Source: Secundilactobacillus angelensis (GTDB lineage: Bacteria; Bacillota; Bacilli; Lactobacillales; Lactobacillaceae). From it: a stretch of 60,319 nt of DNA. A program made the translations under genes and the position numbers. Shown piece by piece: positions 1 through 8,612 of this stretch. Position 1 is the first letter of the stretch, and each line of letters begins with the position of its first letter. The notes under the pieces are model-generated. The model saw only the letters and a list, made by a program, of their open reading frames with translations, ran no database searches and had not been told where the DNA came from. The stretch covers positions 1 through 60,319 of the forward strand of contig NZ_JAAXLJ010000014.1 of the NCBI RefSeq assembly GCF_012641075.1, given 5' to 3'.

Positions 1-1310
1 CCGACGGAACGGTGGATTACCAGCCAGCATTTGAAGCGCAACAAGACCTCTTGAATCAGGGCTATACCTTGAAGAAGGGCAACAATAACGGTTTGGCCAA
101 TGCTAAGACAACTTATGACCATGGCGATGCAGCCACCCCAACTTACGTGGTTGTCCTGAGTAAGATCAAAAATGTTAAGGTACCGACAACGTTAATTCCT
201 ACTGACGACCAAGGTAATGCAATTCCAAACAAGCCTTCAACCACTGTTAGTGATTATCCTGGCACAATTGTTACGGTTCCTACAATTCCTGGTTACACTG
301 CGACGACTGACACTGTGACGATTCCAGCAAATCGTGACGATACCGTTAACGTGGTCTACACACCAAATCCACAAAGCATTAAAGTTCAATTTGTGGATGA
401 TAAAGGCACTGATTTGGGTGCAGTTACTTTAAGTGGCGTCTCAGATGCTAATGTTGATTACAGCGGTGCTTTTGCGAAGGAACAAGAATTGCTTAATCAA
501 GGATACACACCAAGCAAAGGCGACAATAATGGCTTGGTCAGCGCATCTAAGACCTTCAATCAGTATGGCAAAACGCCAACGTATATCGTTGAGTTGAGTC
601 ATGTTGAGGGTGTTGAAATTGATAAGGTACCAACTGATAACGTACCTTTCGCTAATCAATACACGGTTAACTTTGTCACGCCTAGCGGAACAGTTGTTGG
701 TACAACAAGTGTGGTTGGTAATCCAGGCAATAACTTTAATGTAGCAGGTAACGTGCCGAACGGTTACCAGTTGGTCAATACAGGTGAAGGCATTGTCAAA
801 ATTCCTAATGACCAAAATCCGGCTCAACCAATTAATGTGATGGTTGTAGTACCAGTAGGGCCATCCGGTGGTGGAAGCACTGACGTCACACCTGACAATC
901 CTGAAACTGATACGACCACACCAACTGACGATGATGATGTTAACACGGATGGTGCGGATCACAATACTGTGACACCGAGTGATTCTGTTGACAATCACAT
1001 TACAGCTGGGAACCCTGATAACAATACAGTTGCTACAAATCAGGGTCAGAATGCTACTAACCAGTCAGCTAGGTCAAATCAAACAAGTCACAGTGATGCG
1101 CAAAGTGAGCTTGCTTATCAAGAAAGTCGTGCTGCGGTGACTCAATCACAGCAAACAAGCAACTCTGGCGTCGCGGGCGACAAATCAGCAAGCTTGCCAC
1201 AAACCAGTGAACAAAATTCTAGTTTTTGGGCTTTGCTTGGACTTGGCTTGATGAGTATGTTGAGTTTGTTAGGTTTTACTAAACAGAAGAAACGTGAAGA
1301 TGAGAAGTAA
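1..1310 (+). CDS. LPXTG-anchored MucBP-type surface protein, 5' end outside window
   Basis: The reading frame is open from the first bases, so only the C-terminal part of a larger secreted protein is present; the GTG at position 12 lies inside the frame and is not the start. Two related modules are visible, each with an LLNQGYT motif and a G(N/D)NNGL motif, separated by a segment of the kind seen in MucBP/mucin-binding repeats (VPTIPGYT, NVVYTPNPQ). A Thr/Asp/Asn/Ser-rich wall-spanning stretch follows. The end is a sortase signal: LPQTS, a hydrophobic helix and a KQKKREDEK tail. The protein is therefore wall-linked and probably adhesive; the ligand cannot be told from sequence. A strong hairpin terminator follows. 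Confidence 0.9.
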   Translation, partial: DGTVDYQPAFEAQQDLLNQGYTLKKGNNNGLANAKTTYDHGDAATPTYVVVLSKIKNVKVPTTLIPTDDQGNAIPNKPSTTVSDYPGTIVTVPTIPGYTATTDTVTIPANRDDTVNVVYTPNPQSIKVQFVDDKGTDLGAVTLSGVSDANVDYSGAFAKEQELLNQGYTPSKGDNNGLVSASKTFNQYGKTPTYIVELSHVEGVEIDKVPTDNVPFANQYTVNFVTPSGTVVGTTSVVGNPGNNFNVAGNVPNGYQLVNTGEGIVKIPNDQNPAQPINVMVVVPVGPSGGGSTDVTPDNPETDTTTPTDDDDVNTDGADHNTVTPSDSVDNHITAGNPDNNTVATNQGQNATNQSARSNQTSHSDAQSELAYQESRAAVTQSQQTSNSGVAGDKSASLPQTSEQNSSFWALLGLGLMSMLSLLGFTKQKKREDEK

Positions 1311-1338
1311 TCATTATTTACGTGGCTATTAGATTCAA

Positions 1339-1376
1339 AAGAACGCCATATCGGCAAATACCGATATGGCGTTCTT
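1339..1376. terminator. Bidirectional terminator between the LPXTG gene and gltD
   Basis: A perfect 16-bp stem (AAGAACGCCATATCGG with its complement) closes a 6-nt loop. T-rich sequence exits on the + side and A-rich sequence on the other, so it can serve both convergent genes. Confidence 0.85.
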
Positions 1377-1388
1377 TGTGTCACAACC

Positions 1389-2819
1389 TCAAACTTTTGC
1401 TGACAACACTTCAAATGAAGCATTGATCTTTTCGGCACACATCCGGCCTTCGTAAATCGCCCAGATGACTAAACTTTGACCACGGTGACTGTCACCGGCT
1501 ACAAAAACTTGACTATCATTGGTGCTGTAATTGGCGTTCACCTTAGTAATGCCAAATGCATCAAATAACCATTGCTCCGCACCAGTAAAGCCCATAGCTA
1601 AAAGAACTAAATCAGCCTTGATGCGCTTTTGACTGCCTGCAATTGGCTGATAGTGATCAGTTCGACTAACCTCAACTTCAGATAACTGACCGTCCTCACC
1701 GAAGAAGCCAGTAGCCGTTGCTGTGTAGGTGGTGATCTCGCCAAACAACCGTTGTGCTTCCAATTGACCATAGCCATCTTTCAGCACCATCGGCCACTCG
1801 GGCCATTGATTGTCTAACGTGCGCTCTTTTGGCAATGCTGGATTAATTTCCAGCTGAGTAATACCAGTGCAACCTTGACGAATAGCAGTACCGATACAGT
1901 CATTACCCGTATCACCGCCGCCTAGGACTACTACATGCTTGCCCTTTAGTGCATCAGTAGCTGCGGTCCCATTTTTGATTACTGATTTCGTGGCTTCAGT
2001 CAGGAAATCGACAGCCTTCATCACGCCTTTCAGCTGTCTGCCGGGAACGTCTAAATCACGTGCCTGGCGAGCACCAGTACAGATGACGATGCGGTCATAC
2101 TTAGCCTTTAAGGTATCAACGTCAATATCTCGACCAATTTCAGTATTAGCAATCAGTTCAATGCCCACATCGCGCATTGCTTGAATCCGCCGCTCAACAA
2201 TTTCTTTAGGCAGCTTCATGTTGGGAATGCCGTACATCAACAAGCCGCCAAACCGATCGGCCCGTTCGTAAACAGTAACGGAGTGACCCAGCTGGTTTAA
2301 ACGCCAGGCAGCAGAGATACCGGCGGGACCACTACCAATCACCGCAATTTTTTTACCGGTTCGGTGAGCAGGTTTACCCGAATCAACTACCCAGCCATTT
2401 TTGAAGGCCTGTTCAATAATGAATTTTTCGTTGTTACGAATGGTGATTCCTGGACCGTTCAGGGCGTTGACACAAGCCACCTCACAGGGTGCTGGACAAA
2501 CTCGGCCGGTCATATCCGGTAGGTAGTTAGTTCGCGTTAAGCGTTCAAAGGCTGCCTTGTCCCGCTGTTTATAGACTAAATCGTTCCACTCAGGAATCAA
2601 ATTATCGTTGGGGCAGCCACTCACACCACGTTTACCGCCATAAAAAATACCGTGATGACAGAAGGGAATACCACAATTCATACAGCGGCTGGCTTGGATC
2701 CGTCGATCAGCGTCATCCAGGTCAATTTCCATGATGTTGAAATCTTTGATCCGTTGTGTGATTGGCCGCATAGGATTGCTTTTTCGATCGTGTTTGATAA
2801 ATCCTCTTGGATCTCCCAT
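1389..2819 (-). CDS. gltD: Glutamate synthase small subunit (GltD)
   Basis: Small subunit of NAD(P)H-dependent glutamate synthase. It takes electrons from NAD(P)H through FAD and two 4Fe-4S clusters and passes them to GltB, which makes two glutamates from glutamine and 2-oxoglutarate. The N-terminal cluster-binding cysteines are visible (RCMNCGIPFC, GCPNDN, GRVCPAPCEVAC), followed by two dinucleotide folds (AVIGSGPAG near residue 150 and VVLGGGDTG near residue 300). About 476 aa, normal for the family. I chose the ATG at 2819 (MGDPRGF, the usual family beginning) over the TTG at 2825, because the GGAG lies 9 nt before the ATG but only 4 before the TTG. It sits directly behind gltB, with the SD inside the end of gltB, so the two are co-translated. 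Confidence 0.95.
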   Translation of the reverse strand: MGDPRGFIKHDRKSNPMRPITQRIKDFNIMEIDLDDADRRIQASRCMNCGIPFCHHGIFYGGKRGVSGCPNDNLIPEWNDLVYKQRDKAAFERLTRTNYLPDMTGRVCPAPCEVACVNALNGPGITIRNNEKFIIEQAFKNGWVVDSGKPAHRTGKKIAVIGSGPAGISAAWRLNQLGHSVTVYERADRFGGLLMYGIPNMKLPKEIVERRIQAMRDVGIELIANTEIGRDIDVDTLKAKYDRIVICTGARQARDLDVPGRQLKGVMKAVDFLTEATKSVIKNGTAATDALKGKHVVVLGGGDTGNDCIGTAIRQGCTGITQLEINPALPKERTLDNQWPEWPMVLKDGYGQLEAQRLFGEITTYTATATGFFGEDGQLSEVEVSRTDHYQPIAGSQKRIKADLVLLAMGFTGAEQWLFDAFGITKVNANYSTNDSQVFVAGDSHRGQSLVIWAIYEGRMCAEKINASFEVLSAKV

Positions 2820-2825
2820 ACTCAA

Positions 2826-5800
2826 TCACTCCTTTCCCGTTTGTGTGGCGACATCGAAGGCTTTTTGAATCACTTGATCCTTAGGAATACCAGCTTGTTC
2901 AAACTTGTGAATCAAGTTGTGCATCCGGTGATAATCCCTTGGGTAAACCTTAACGAATAGTCGTTTTGCGTCTTCCCAGTTATCAAGAATCTTCTTGGCC
3001 TGTGACGACTTGGTGTAGTAATAGTGTTTTTCAATCAGTGTTTTTAAAATGCTGTCGTCACCTGATTCGCCTAGATCATATAGATCGACGAGTTCGGTAT
3101 TGCACCGTTGTTTAAAGTTGTGCTTCCAATCATAAACGTAGGCGATACCGCCAGACATCCCAGCAGCAAAGTTGCGGCCCGTTTGACCTAAAATGACTGC
3201 GACGCCACCAGTCATATATTCACAGCCGTTGTTACCAATACCTTCAACCACAACGTTTGCGCCAGAATTACGGACGCAGAAACGTTCACCAGCACGGCCG
3301 TTGAAGAAAGCTTCACCACTAGTGGCACCAAAGCAGGCCACGTTGCCAATAATTGGGGCATGAGCGTAGATGTTCTCGGCACCCTCCGGTGAAGCAACAA
3401 TCAGTCGCCCACCAGAAAGCCCTTTACCAACGTAATCATTGGCTTCTCCTCGTAACTTAAGCTCAAGTCCCTGGGTAATAAAGGCACCGAAGCTTTGTCC
3501 GGCAGTTCCGGTATAGTTAAGTTGCAGGGCACCCGGTTTGAGGCCATGGTTGCCAAATCGTGCCGCAATCCAGCCACCGAGGCGAGTCCCAGCAGCTCGA
3601 TTGGTGTTGTTGATGGGTTGATTGATGACTGTAGTGGACCCATTTTTTAGACTGGCTTCAGTAATGACGTTGAGATCAGGCCACATGTATTTAGCACGGA
3701 ACGGATCCTTGGCCTTTCGTTGGATGGTAATGGTTTTACCAATCATTTTATCGTAGTTGAGCGATTTAGCTTTACCAGCTGGGACGTAACGCGGCGTTAG
3801 ATGTTCACCATGGCCGACCATTTCGTCCACGGTTCGATAACCTAATTGAGCCATTTGTTCACGCAGATCCTGTGCCAGAAAGTGCATCATGTTGATAACG
3901 TATTCCGGCTTGCCAGCAAATAAGCGGCGTAACTCAGGGTCTTGAGTGGTAATGCCAATGGGGCATGTATTAAGGTTACATTTCCGCATCATGATACAGC
4001 CGATCGCCACCATGGTCAGGGTAGCAAAACTGAATTCTTCAGCACCCAGCATAATGGCCACGGCAATATCACGGCCAGTTAGCAGTTTGCCATCCACTTC
4101 GAGAGTTGTTCGTTGACGTAAATGATTAAGCGCTAGCGTTTGGTGAGCGTCGGCTAAGCCCATCTCCCATGGAAGTCCACAATCACGAGTAGAGTTTCTT
4201 GGAGCGGCACCGGTACCACCGTCGTAGCCAGCGATTACAACCGTGTTAGCACCGGCTTTAACCACACCAGCTGCAATCGTGCCAACGCCGGTTGAAGATA
4301 CAAGCTTAACGTTGATAATCGCGTAAGGGTTCACTTGTTTTAAGTCATAGATCAATTGAGCAAGGTCTTCAATCGAGTAGATATCGTGGTGAGGCGGCGG
4401 TGAAATTAATTGGACACCGGCAATGGACCCACGAATACTTGCAACCCACGGGTAGGCTTTGCCGGCAGGTAGTTGACCGCCTTCACCTGGCTTAGCGCCC
4501 TGAGCCATTTTAATTTGAATTTCGTCAGCACTTTCAAGGTATTCAGCGTTAACACCGAACCGGGCAGTGGAAACTTGTTTAATTCGGCTGTTGCGGTTTA
4601 ATCCGTCAGCCCCCACTTTGAATCGGTTACGATTTTCGCCACCTTCGCCGGAATTACTGCGGGCACCTAGCTTGTTCATGGCAATCGCAATTGTCTCGTG
4701 AGCTTCTTCTGAAAGGGCACCGAAACTCATGGCACCGGATTTGAAGCGTTTGACAATTGAACTGACTGGTTCTACTTCATTAATTGGAACGCTAGAGCGG
4801 TCTTTCGATTTGATTTCCCACATTGAACGTAAGGTAACCGGGTTATTAACGGCTTCTTGATTCATTTGTGCAGCGTATTTTTGATATTCTGCGTAGCTGC
4901 CTGAGCGGACGGCCTTTTGGAATTGATAGATTGATTCAGGGTTATAGAGGTGATGCTCACCATCTGACTTGAATTGGAAGCTACCGCCTGATGGTAAATC
5001 ATCGATGTTGTGGGCATTGTAAGCAGCATGGTATTTTACCGCGTATTCGTCTTCAATTTGGTTGAGTGTTAAGCCGCCAATTCGGCTGGGAGTACCAGTG
5101 AAATACTGATCCACCACTTCGGTTGAGAGACCAACCGCTTCGAATAGTTGTGCCCCTTGATAACCAGCAATGGTTGAAATCCCCATCCGGCTCATAATTT
5201 TGATAATGCCGTTAGTAGCGGCCAGTCGGTAGTTGGCTAATTTAGTTTCGTATCCGCGTGAAGCCAGTGTGGCATAGGCGCCATAAGGGTGGATAGCCGT
5301 CGCGCCGTAGCCCACGAGACACGCAAAATGGTGCAGCTCACAGGCTTCTGCCGTATCCACTACAATGGACGCGTCAGTACTCTTGCCTTGCTGAACAAGG
5401 TAGTTATGCAAACCAGAAACCGCCAGCAAGACGGGAATAGTGAGTTGGTGTTTACCAGTTTCACGATCCGAAAGAATCAGGATTGAGGCCCCTTGATCAA
5501 TGGCGTTTTCAGCTCGTTTAAATAGATCATCCAGTGCATGGAACAAGCGATTAGGTCGCTCAATTAAATCATAAGCTAAGCTCAATTTAGCCACTTTAAG
5601 TCCTGGTAAATCCAGTGCTTCAATCTTGGCGTAATCCTGATCACTTAAGATGGGACTTTCAATGCAAACTTTATGACAGTTCTCAGCCGTATCAGTGGTG
5701 ATATCTGCGTCCCGTCCCAAGTAGAGTGTCGTGCTAATGACGATTTTTTCGCGGAGGGGATCAATCGGTGGGTTGGTCACTTGCGCGAAAGCTTGTTTGA

Positions 5801-7295
5801 AATAAGTAAAGAGATTTTCTGATTGATGTGAGAGGACCGCTAATGGTGAGTCAAATCCCATGGCAACCACGGGTTCACCACTATTTTCAGCCATCGGAAT
5901 CAAAGCCGTTTCAATGACTTCATGAGTATAGCCATTTTGCAGCCAGAGTCGTTTTAATTCAGTGTCTGAAATGGTTGTCTCCGTTTTGACTTCTGGTAAC
6001 TTGTTCAGTGAAATTCGGTTAGCCGTCAGCCATTGCTGATAGGGATGTTCATTGGCGAAAGCTTGCTTAATTTCATCTGATTGATAAATTTTACCTGATT
6101 GAGTATCAACCACAATCATTTGAGCAGGGCCTAAAATACCCTTTTTAACGATATCGGTTGGCAACACGTCCACAACACCTGATTCAGAAGCCACGACTAA
6201 TACGCGGTCTTTAGTCAGGGTATAACGTGATGGTCGCAGCCCGTTACGGTCAAGAAAGGCGCCAACTTGGATACCATCAGTAAAACATAGCGCCGCTGGA
6301 CCATCCCAGGGTGCCATGAAGGTGGCATTGTATTCATCAAATGCGCGTTGCTCTTTTGACATCGCAACACCAGAACCCCAAGCTTCTGGGATCATCATCA
6401 TGAGTGCTTTGGGAATTGAGCGTCCCTGACGATAAAGGTACTCCATGCAGTTTTCCAATTTAGCAGAATCGGAATCCTCCTCATCGTAAATGTCGATGCC
6501 GTGACTGGTCATCCAATTTTCTGCGCCCTTTAACGTGTTTATTTCACCGTTATGGGCAAGAAAGCGAAAGGGTTGAGCCCGTGACCAGCTTGGAAAAGTG
6601 TTGGTGGAGAAGCGGGAATGGATGAGACAAATCGCACTTTCCATTGTTGGGTCGTGCAGATCAGGATAAAAGCGACCAACCTGATAAGCGTGCAGCATAC
6701 CTTTATAAACGATGGTTTGACTTGAAAGTGAACAAATGGCCAGCGACTGATGTTCAAAAACGTGTTCCAGTTGTCGCCTCAGCGTATATAGGCCGTCTTC
6801 AAAAGGACGGCCAGCTGCAACATCGGCAGGTCGTTGAACAATAATTTGAACGAATCCTGGCATCGATTTCTGAGCGCCAGGACCACAATTTTCGTAAACA
6901 AAGGGAACCAGACGAGTCCATAGCACGGGGAACCCGGCTTGATCGATTTGTGCCGTCACAGCCGTCAACATGGCATCCCGTTTTTGCCCTTCATGGGGTA
7001 AAAATAGTTGCGCAACAGCATAATCACCTTTATCCGGCAGTTCTAAGTTGGCATTGGCCATTTGCTGACGGAAAAATTTATCCGGCATTGCCATGAGGAT
7101 ACCAGCACCATCGCCGGTATCCGGTTCAGCACCAGTTCCCCCACGGTGATTCATGCGTTCCAGCATAGTGAGTGCTTTTTCAACTAATTCGTGGTCTGCA
7201 TGACCGTCAATTTGAGTGATAAAACCCATTCCGCAAGCAGCATGTTCAAATTTCGGATCGTACATCAGATTTGCATCGTGATTCAGAGTTTTCAA
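2826..7295 (-). CDS. gltB: Glutamate synthase large subunit (GltB)
   Basis: Large subunit of GOGAT, full length at about 1,489 aa. The N-terminal glutaminase domain is of the Ntn type: Cys21 in AACGMGF would become the catalytic N-terminal nucleophile after removal of a 20-residue propeptide. The FMN/2-oxoglutarate synthase domain shows SGEGGENRNRF, SPPPHHDIYSIEDLAQL and AGYDGGTGAAPR. The 3Fe-4S cysteines are in MMRKCNLNTCPIG, and a GxGxG-type C-terminal domain follows (GLELKLRGEANDYVGKGLSGG). The start is a TTG with AGGTGA 6 nt upstream. With gltD it forms a two-gene operon for ammonium assimilation. Complete GOGAT is not universal in lactic acid bacteria, many of which need external glutamate. 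Confidence 0.96.
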   Translation of the reverse strand: MKTLNHDANLMYDPKFEHAACGMGFITQIDGHADHELVEKALTMLERMNHRGGTGAEPDTGDGAGILMAMPDKFFRQQMANANLELPDKGDYAVAQLFLPHEGQKRDAMLTAVTAQIDQAGFPVLWTRLVPFVYENCGPGAQKSMPGFVQIIVQRPADVAAGRPFEDGLYTLRRQLEHVFEHQSLAICSLSSQTIVYKGMLHAYQVGRFYPDLHDPTMESAICLIHSRFSTNTFPSWSRAQPFRFLAHNGEINTLKGAENWMTSHGIDIYDEEDSDSAKLENCMEYLYRQGRSIPKALMMMIPEAWGSGVAMSKEQRAFDEYNATFMAPWDGPAALCFTDGIQVGAFLDRNGLRPSRYTLTKDRVLVVASESGVVDVLPTDIVKKGILGPAQMIVVDTQSGKIYQSDEIKQAFANEHPYQQWLTANRISLNKLPEVKTETTISDTELKRLWLQNGYTHEVIETALIPMAENSGEPVVAMGFDSPLAVLSHQSENLFTYFKQAFAQVTNPPIDPLREKIVISTTLYLGRDADITTDTAENCHKVCIESPILSDQDYAKIEALDLPGLKVAKLSLAYDLIERPNRLFHALDDLFKRAENAIDQGASILILSDRETGKHQLTIPVLLAVSGLHNYLVQQGKSTDASIVVDTAEACELHHFACLVGYGATAIHPYGAYATLASRGYETKLANYRLAATNGIIKIMSRMGISTIAGYQGAQLFEAVGLSTEVVDQYFTGTPSRIGGLTLNQIEDEYAVKYHAAYNAHNIDDLPSGGSFQFKSDGEHHLYNPESIYQFQKAVRSGSYAEYQKYAAQMNQEAVNNPVTLRSMWEIKSKDRSSVPINEVEPVSSIVKRFKSGAMSFGALSEEAHETIAIAMNKLGARSNSGEGGENRNRFKVGADGLNRNSRIKQVSTARFGVNAEYLESADEIQIKMAQGAKPGEGGQLPAGKAYPWVASIRGSIAGVQLISPPPHHDIYSIEDLAQLIYDLKQVNPYAIINVKLVSSTGVGTIAAGVVKAGANTVVIAGYDGGTGAAPRNSTRDCGLPWEMGLADAHQTLALNHLRQRTTLEVDGKLLTGRDIAVAIMLGAEEFSFATLTMVAIGCIMMRKCNLNTCPIGITTQDPELRRLFAGKPEYVINMMHFLAQDLREQMAQLGYRTVDEMVGHGEHLTPRYVPAGKAKSLNYDKMIGKTITIQRKAKDPFRAKYMWPDLNVITEASLKNGSTTVINQPINNTNRAAGTRLGGWIAARFGNHGLKPGALQLNYTGTAGQSFGAFITQGLELKLRGEANDYVGKGLSGGRLIVASPEGAENIYAHAPIIGNVACFGATSGEAFFNGRAGERFCVRNSGANVVVEGIGNNGCEYMTGGVAVILGQTGRNFAAGMSGGIAYVYDWKHNFKQRCNTELVDLYDLGESGDDSILKTLIEKHYYYTKSSQAKKILDNWEDAKRLFVKVYPRDYHRMHNLIHKFEQAGIPKDQVIQKAFDVATQTGKE

Positions 7296-7356
7296 AGACT
7301 GTCACCTACTTCTAAAATTGTAAGGAAAGGTCATCAAGGTTATGAGAATTATTCTA

Positions 7357-7385
7357 ATGATATTCTAATTTTAATTTTCTGGCAA
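7357..7385 (-). promoter_or_regulatory. Candidate gltBD promoter with overlapping CodY-like site
   Basis: On the minus strand TTGCCA-N17-TATCAT lies about 55 nt before the gltB start. A CodY-like sequence on the + strand at 7373-7387 (AATTTTCTGGCAATA, three mismatches to the consensus AATTTTCWGAAAATT) overlaps the -35. Nothing else recognisable is seen in the gene-free stretch 7296-7590, which is very AT-rich. Confidence 0.45.
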
Positions 7386-7590
7386 TACTTGGAAGTAAAT
7401 AAATATTTAAAATTTTAGCTATTTCAGGATTTTATCCATTTTCGGAATATTTAAGTTTACTAATAAACATTTACCATAATGACTGATATATCAGGAAATG
7501 AGCGTATCTATTATTGTTGAGATAGTGTTGACTGAGCAACTATCAAAGAGAAAATATGACATTTAGAAATATTAAATATTCCTAAGAAAA

Positions 7591-7629
7591 AAGGATTCCA
7601 TGCCGATATTTAGTCGGTATGGAATCCTT
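7591..7629 (-). terminator. Terminator of the lipoprotein/ABC exporter operon
   Basis: A 16-bp stem with one G-T pair (AAGGATTCCATGCCGA against TCGGTATGGAATCCTT). A run of T follows on the minus strand. Confidence 0.85.
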
Positions 7630-7644
7630 AAATAGACGATTCAA

Positions 7645-8601
7645 TTAATGATGCGTCACATAAATATAAAGCGTCGATTTCGAATAACCAAGGTCAAAAT
7701 CAATGCCCTTTGAATGAATGGTGCTGGTTGTTGTTTGACTGCTATTCTTCTTGTTGGCTTTATTTTCAAAGCCCTTGAGTACCTTTTGGGTGTTGGCACC
7801 CGTACTGCCAGTTAACACAGCCAGTTCTGTCATAAAGGTTTTGGCAGCGGCTTTTGATTTGAGTGACGATGTTGGCACCATTAAAGTTGCGCCGATAAGT
7901 TTGCCGCCATCAACGTTTCCACGAACGGTGGCATTAGCGGTTTTCTTCAGGGTGTAAACACCGGTCTGCGCCTTAGCGGTAATGGTGTCGCCAGCGACTT
8001 GCTTTTTAGCATTGGCGAGGGCTGGAGCTAAGGCAGCCTGGGTTTGTTTTAACTTAGCGCCTTGTGCCTGCAGCTGCTGTCCCTGTTTAGATAGGGAGGC
8101 TAAAGTAGCTTGGGCTGACGTATCGCCAGACTTCAACTTAGCTTGAGCGGTTTTTGACTCAGCCTTGAGCTTGGCACTTTGCTGCTGCAATTGAGCGCCT
8201 TGTTTTTGGAGCTGCATCGCTGTTGCCTGATCTTTTTTGGACAAGGCAGTTGCCAGCAAAGCTTGGTTGTAAGTTGTTTTAAATTTACTGTAACTCATGA
8301 TGGCTGGACTCTTTTGAATGACGGTAGAGGTCCGTTGACCACCAGCAGTGAGCTTAACTGTTTGTTGATATGGCTTGGCGGGTAAAGTAATGGCATACCC
8401 ACCATTCAGCACTGCCTGTTTCTTGGGTGAACCATTGTTGATCTGGTACGTAACTGTCTTTTGGTTACTGTGACCCTTAATTACGGCAGTCATTCCACTA
8501 GGTTCATAACTTTTATGACCTACTGATAATGACGGTTTGCCGCATCCTGCCAGCACCAGGCTAAGTAGGGCGGCAGATAAAATTAAACTAAATCTTTTCA
8601 T
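7645..8601 (-). CDS. Lipoprotein with Gln/Ala/Lys-rich coiled-coil region, function unknown
   Basis: 318 aa. A clear lipoprotein signal peptide ends in the lipobox LVLAGC, so the mature protein is tethered outside the membrane. After a small domain at about residues 25-100, residues 110-205 are dominated by Gln, Ala, Lys and Leu with repeated KQGxQLQ and QGAKLK motifs, typical of a long helical coiled coil. A C-terminal domain of about 110 residues follows (LIGATLMVPTSSLK, FDLGYSKSTLYIYVTHH). I do not recognise the family. It is the last gene of a run with the two ABC exporter genes, 11 nt after the upstream stop, so it may work with that exporter at the cell surface; this is inference from position only. 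Confidence 0.85.
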   Translation of the reverse strand: MKRFSLILSAALLSLVLAGCGKPSLSVGHKSYEPSGMTAVIKGHSNQKTVTYQINNGSPKKQAVLNGGYAITLPAKPYQQTVKLTAGGQRTSTVIQKSPAIMSYSKFKTTYNQALLATALSKKDQATAMQLQKQGAQLQQQSAKLKAESKTAQAKLKSGDTSAQATLASLSKQGQQLQAQGAKLKQTQAALAPALANAKKQVAGDTITAKAQTGVYTLKKTANATVRGNVDGGKLIGATLMVPTSSLKSKAAAKTFMTELAVLTGSTGANTQKVLKGFENKANKKNSSQTTTSTIHSKGIDFDLGYSKSTLYIYVTHH

Positions 8602-8612
8602 TACACGTCCTC

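Noticed and set aside
441-998. Long antisense frame within the LPXTG gene (185 codons)
   Set aside because: It shadows a clear surface-protein gene; no SD and no plausible protein composition.
3212-3643. Two ORFs of 62 and 80 codons inside gltB in a second minus-strand frame
   Set aside because: Within the conserved C-terminal domain of GltB, no frameshift is evident, and gltB reads through intact.
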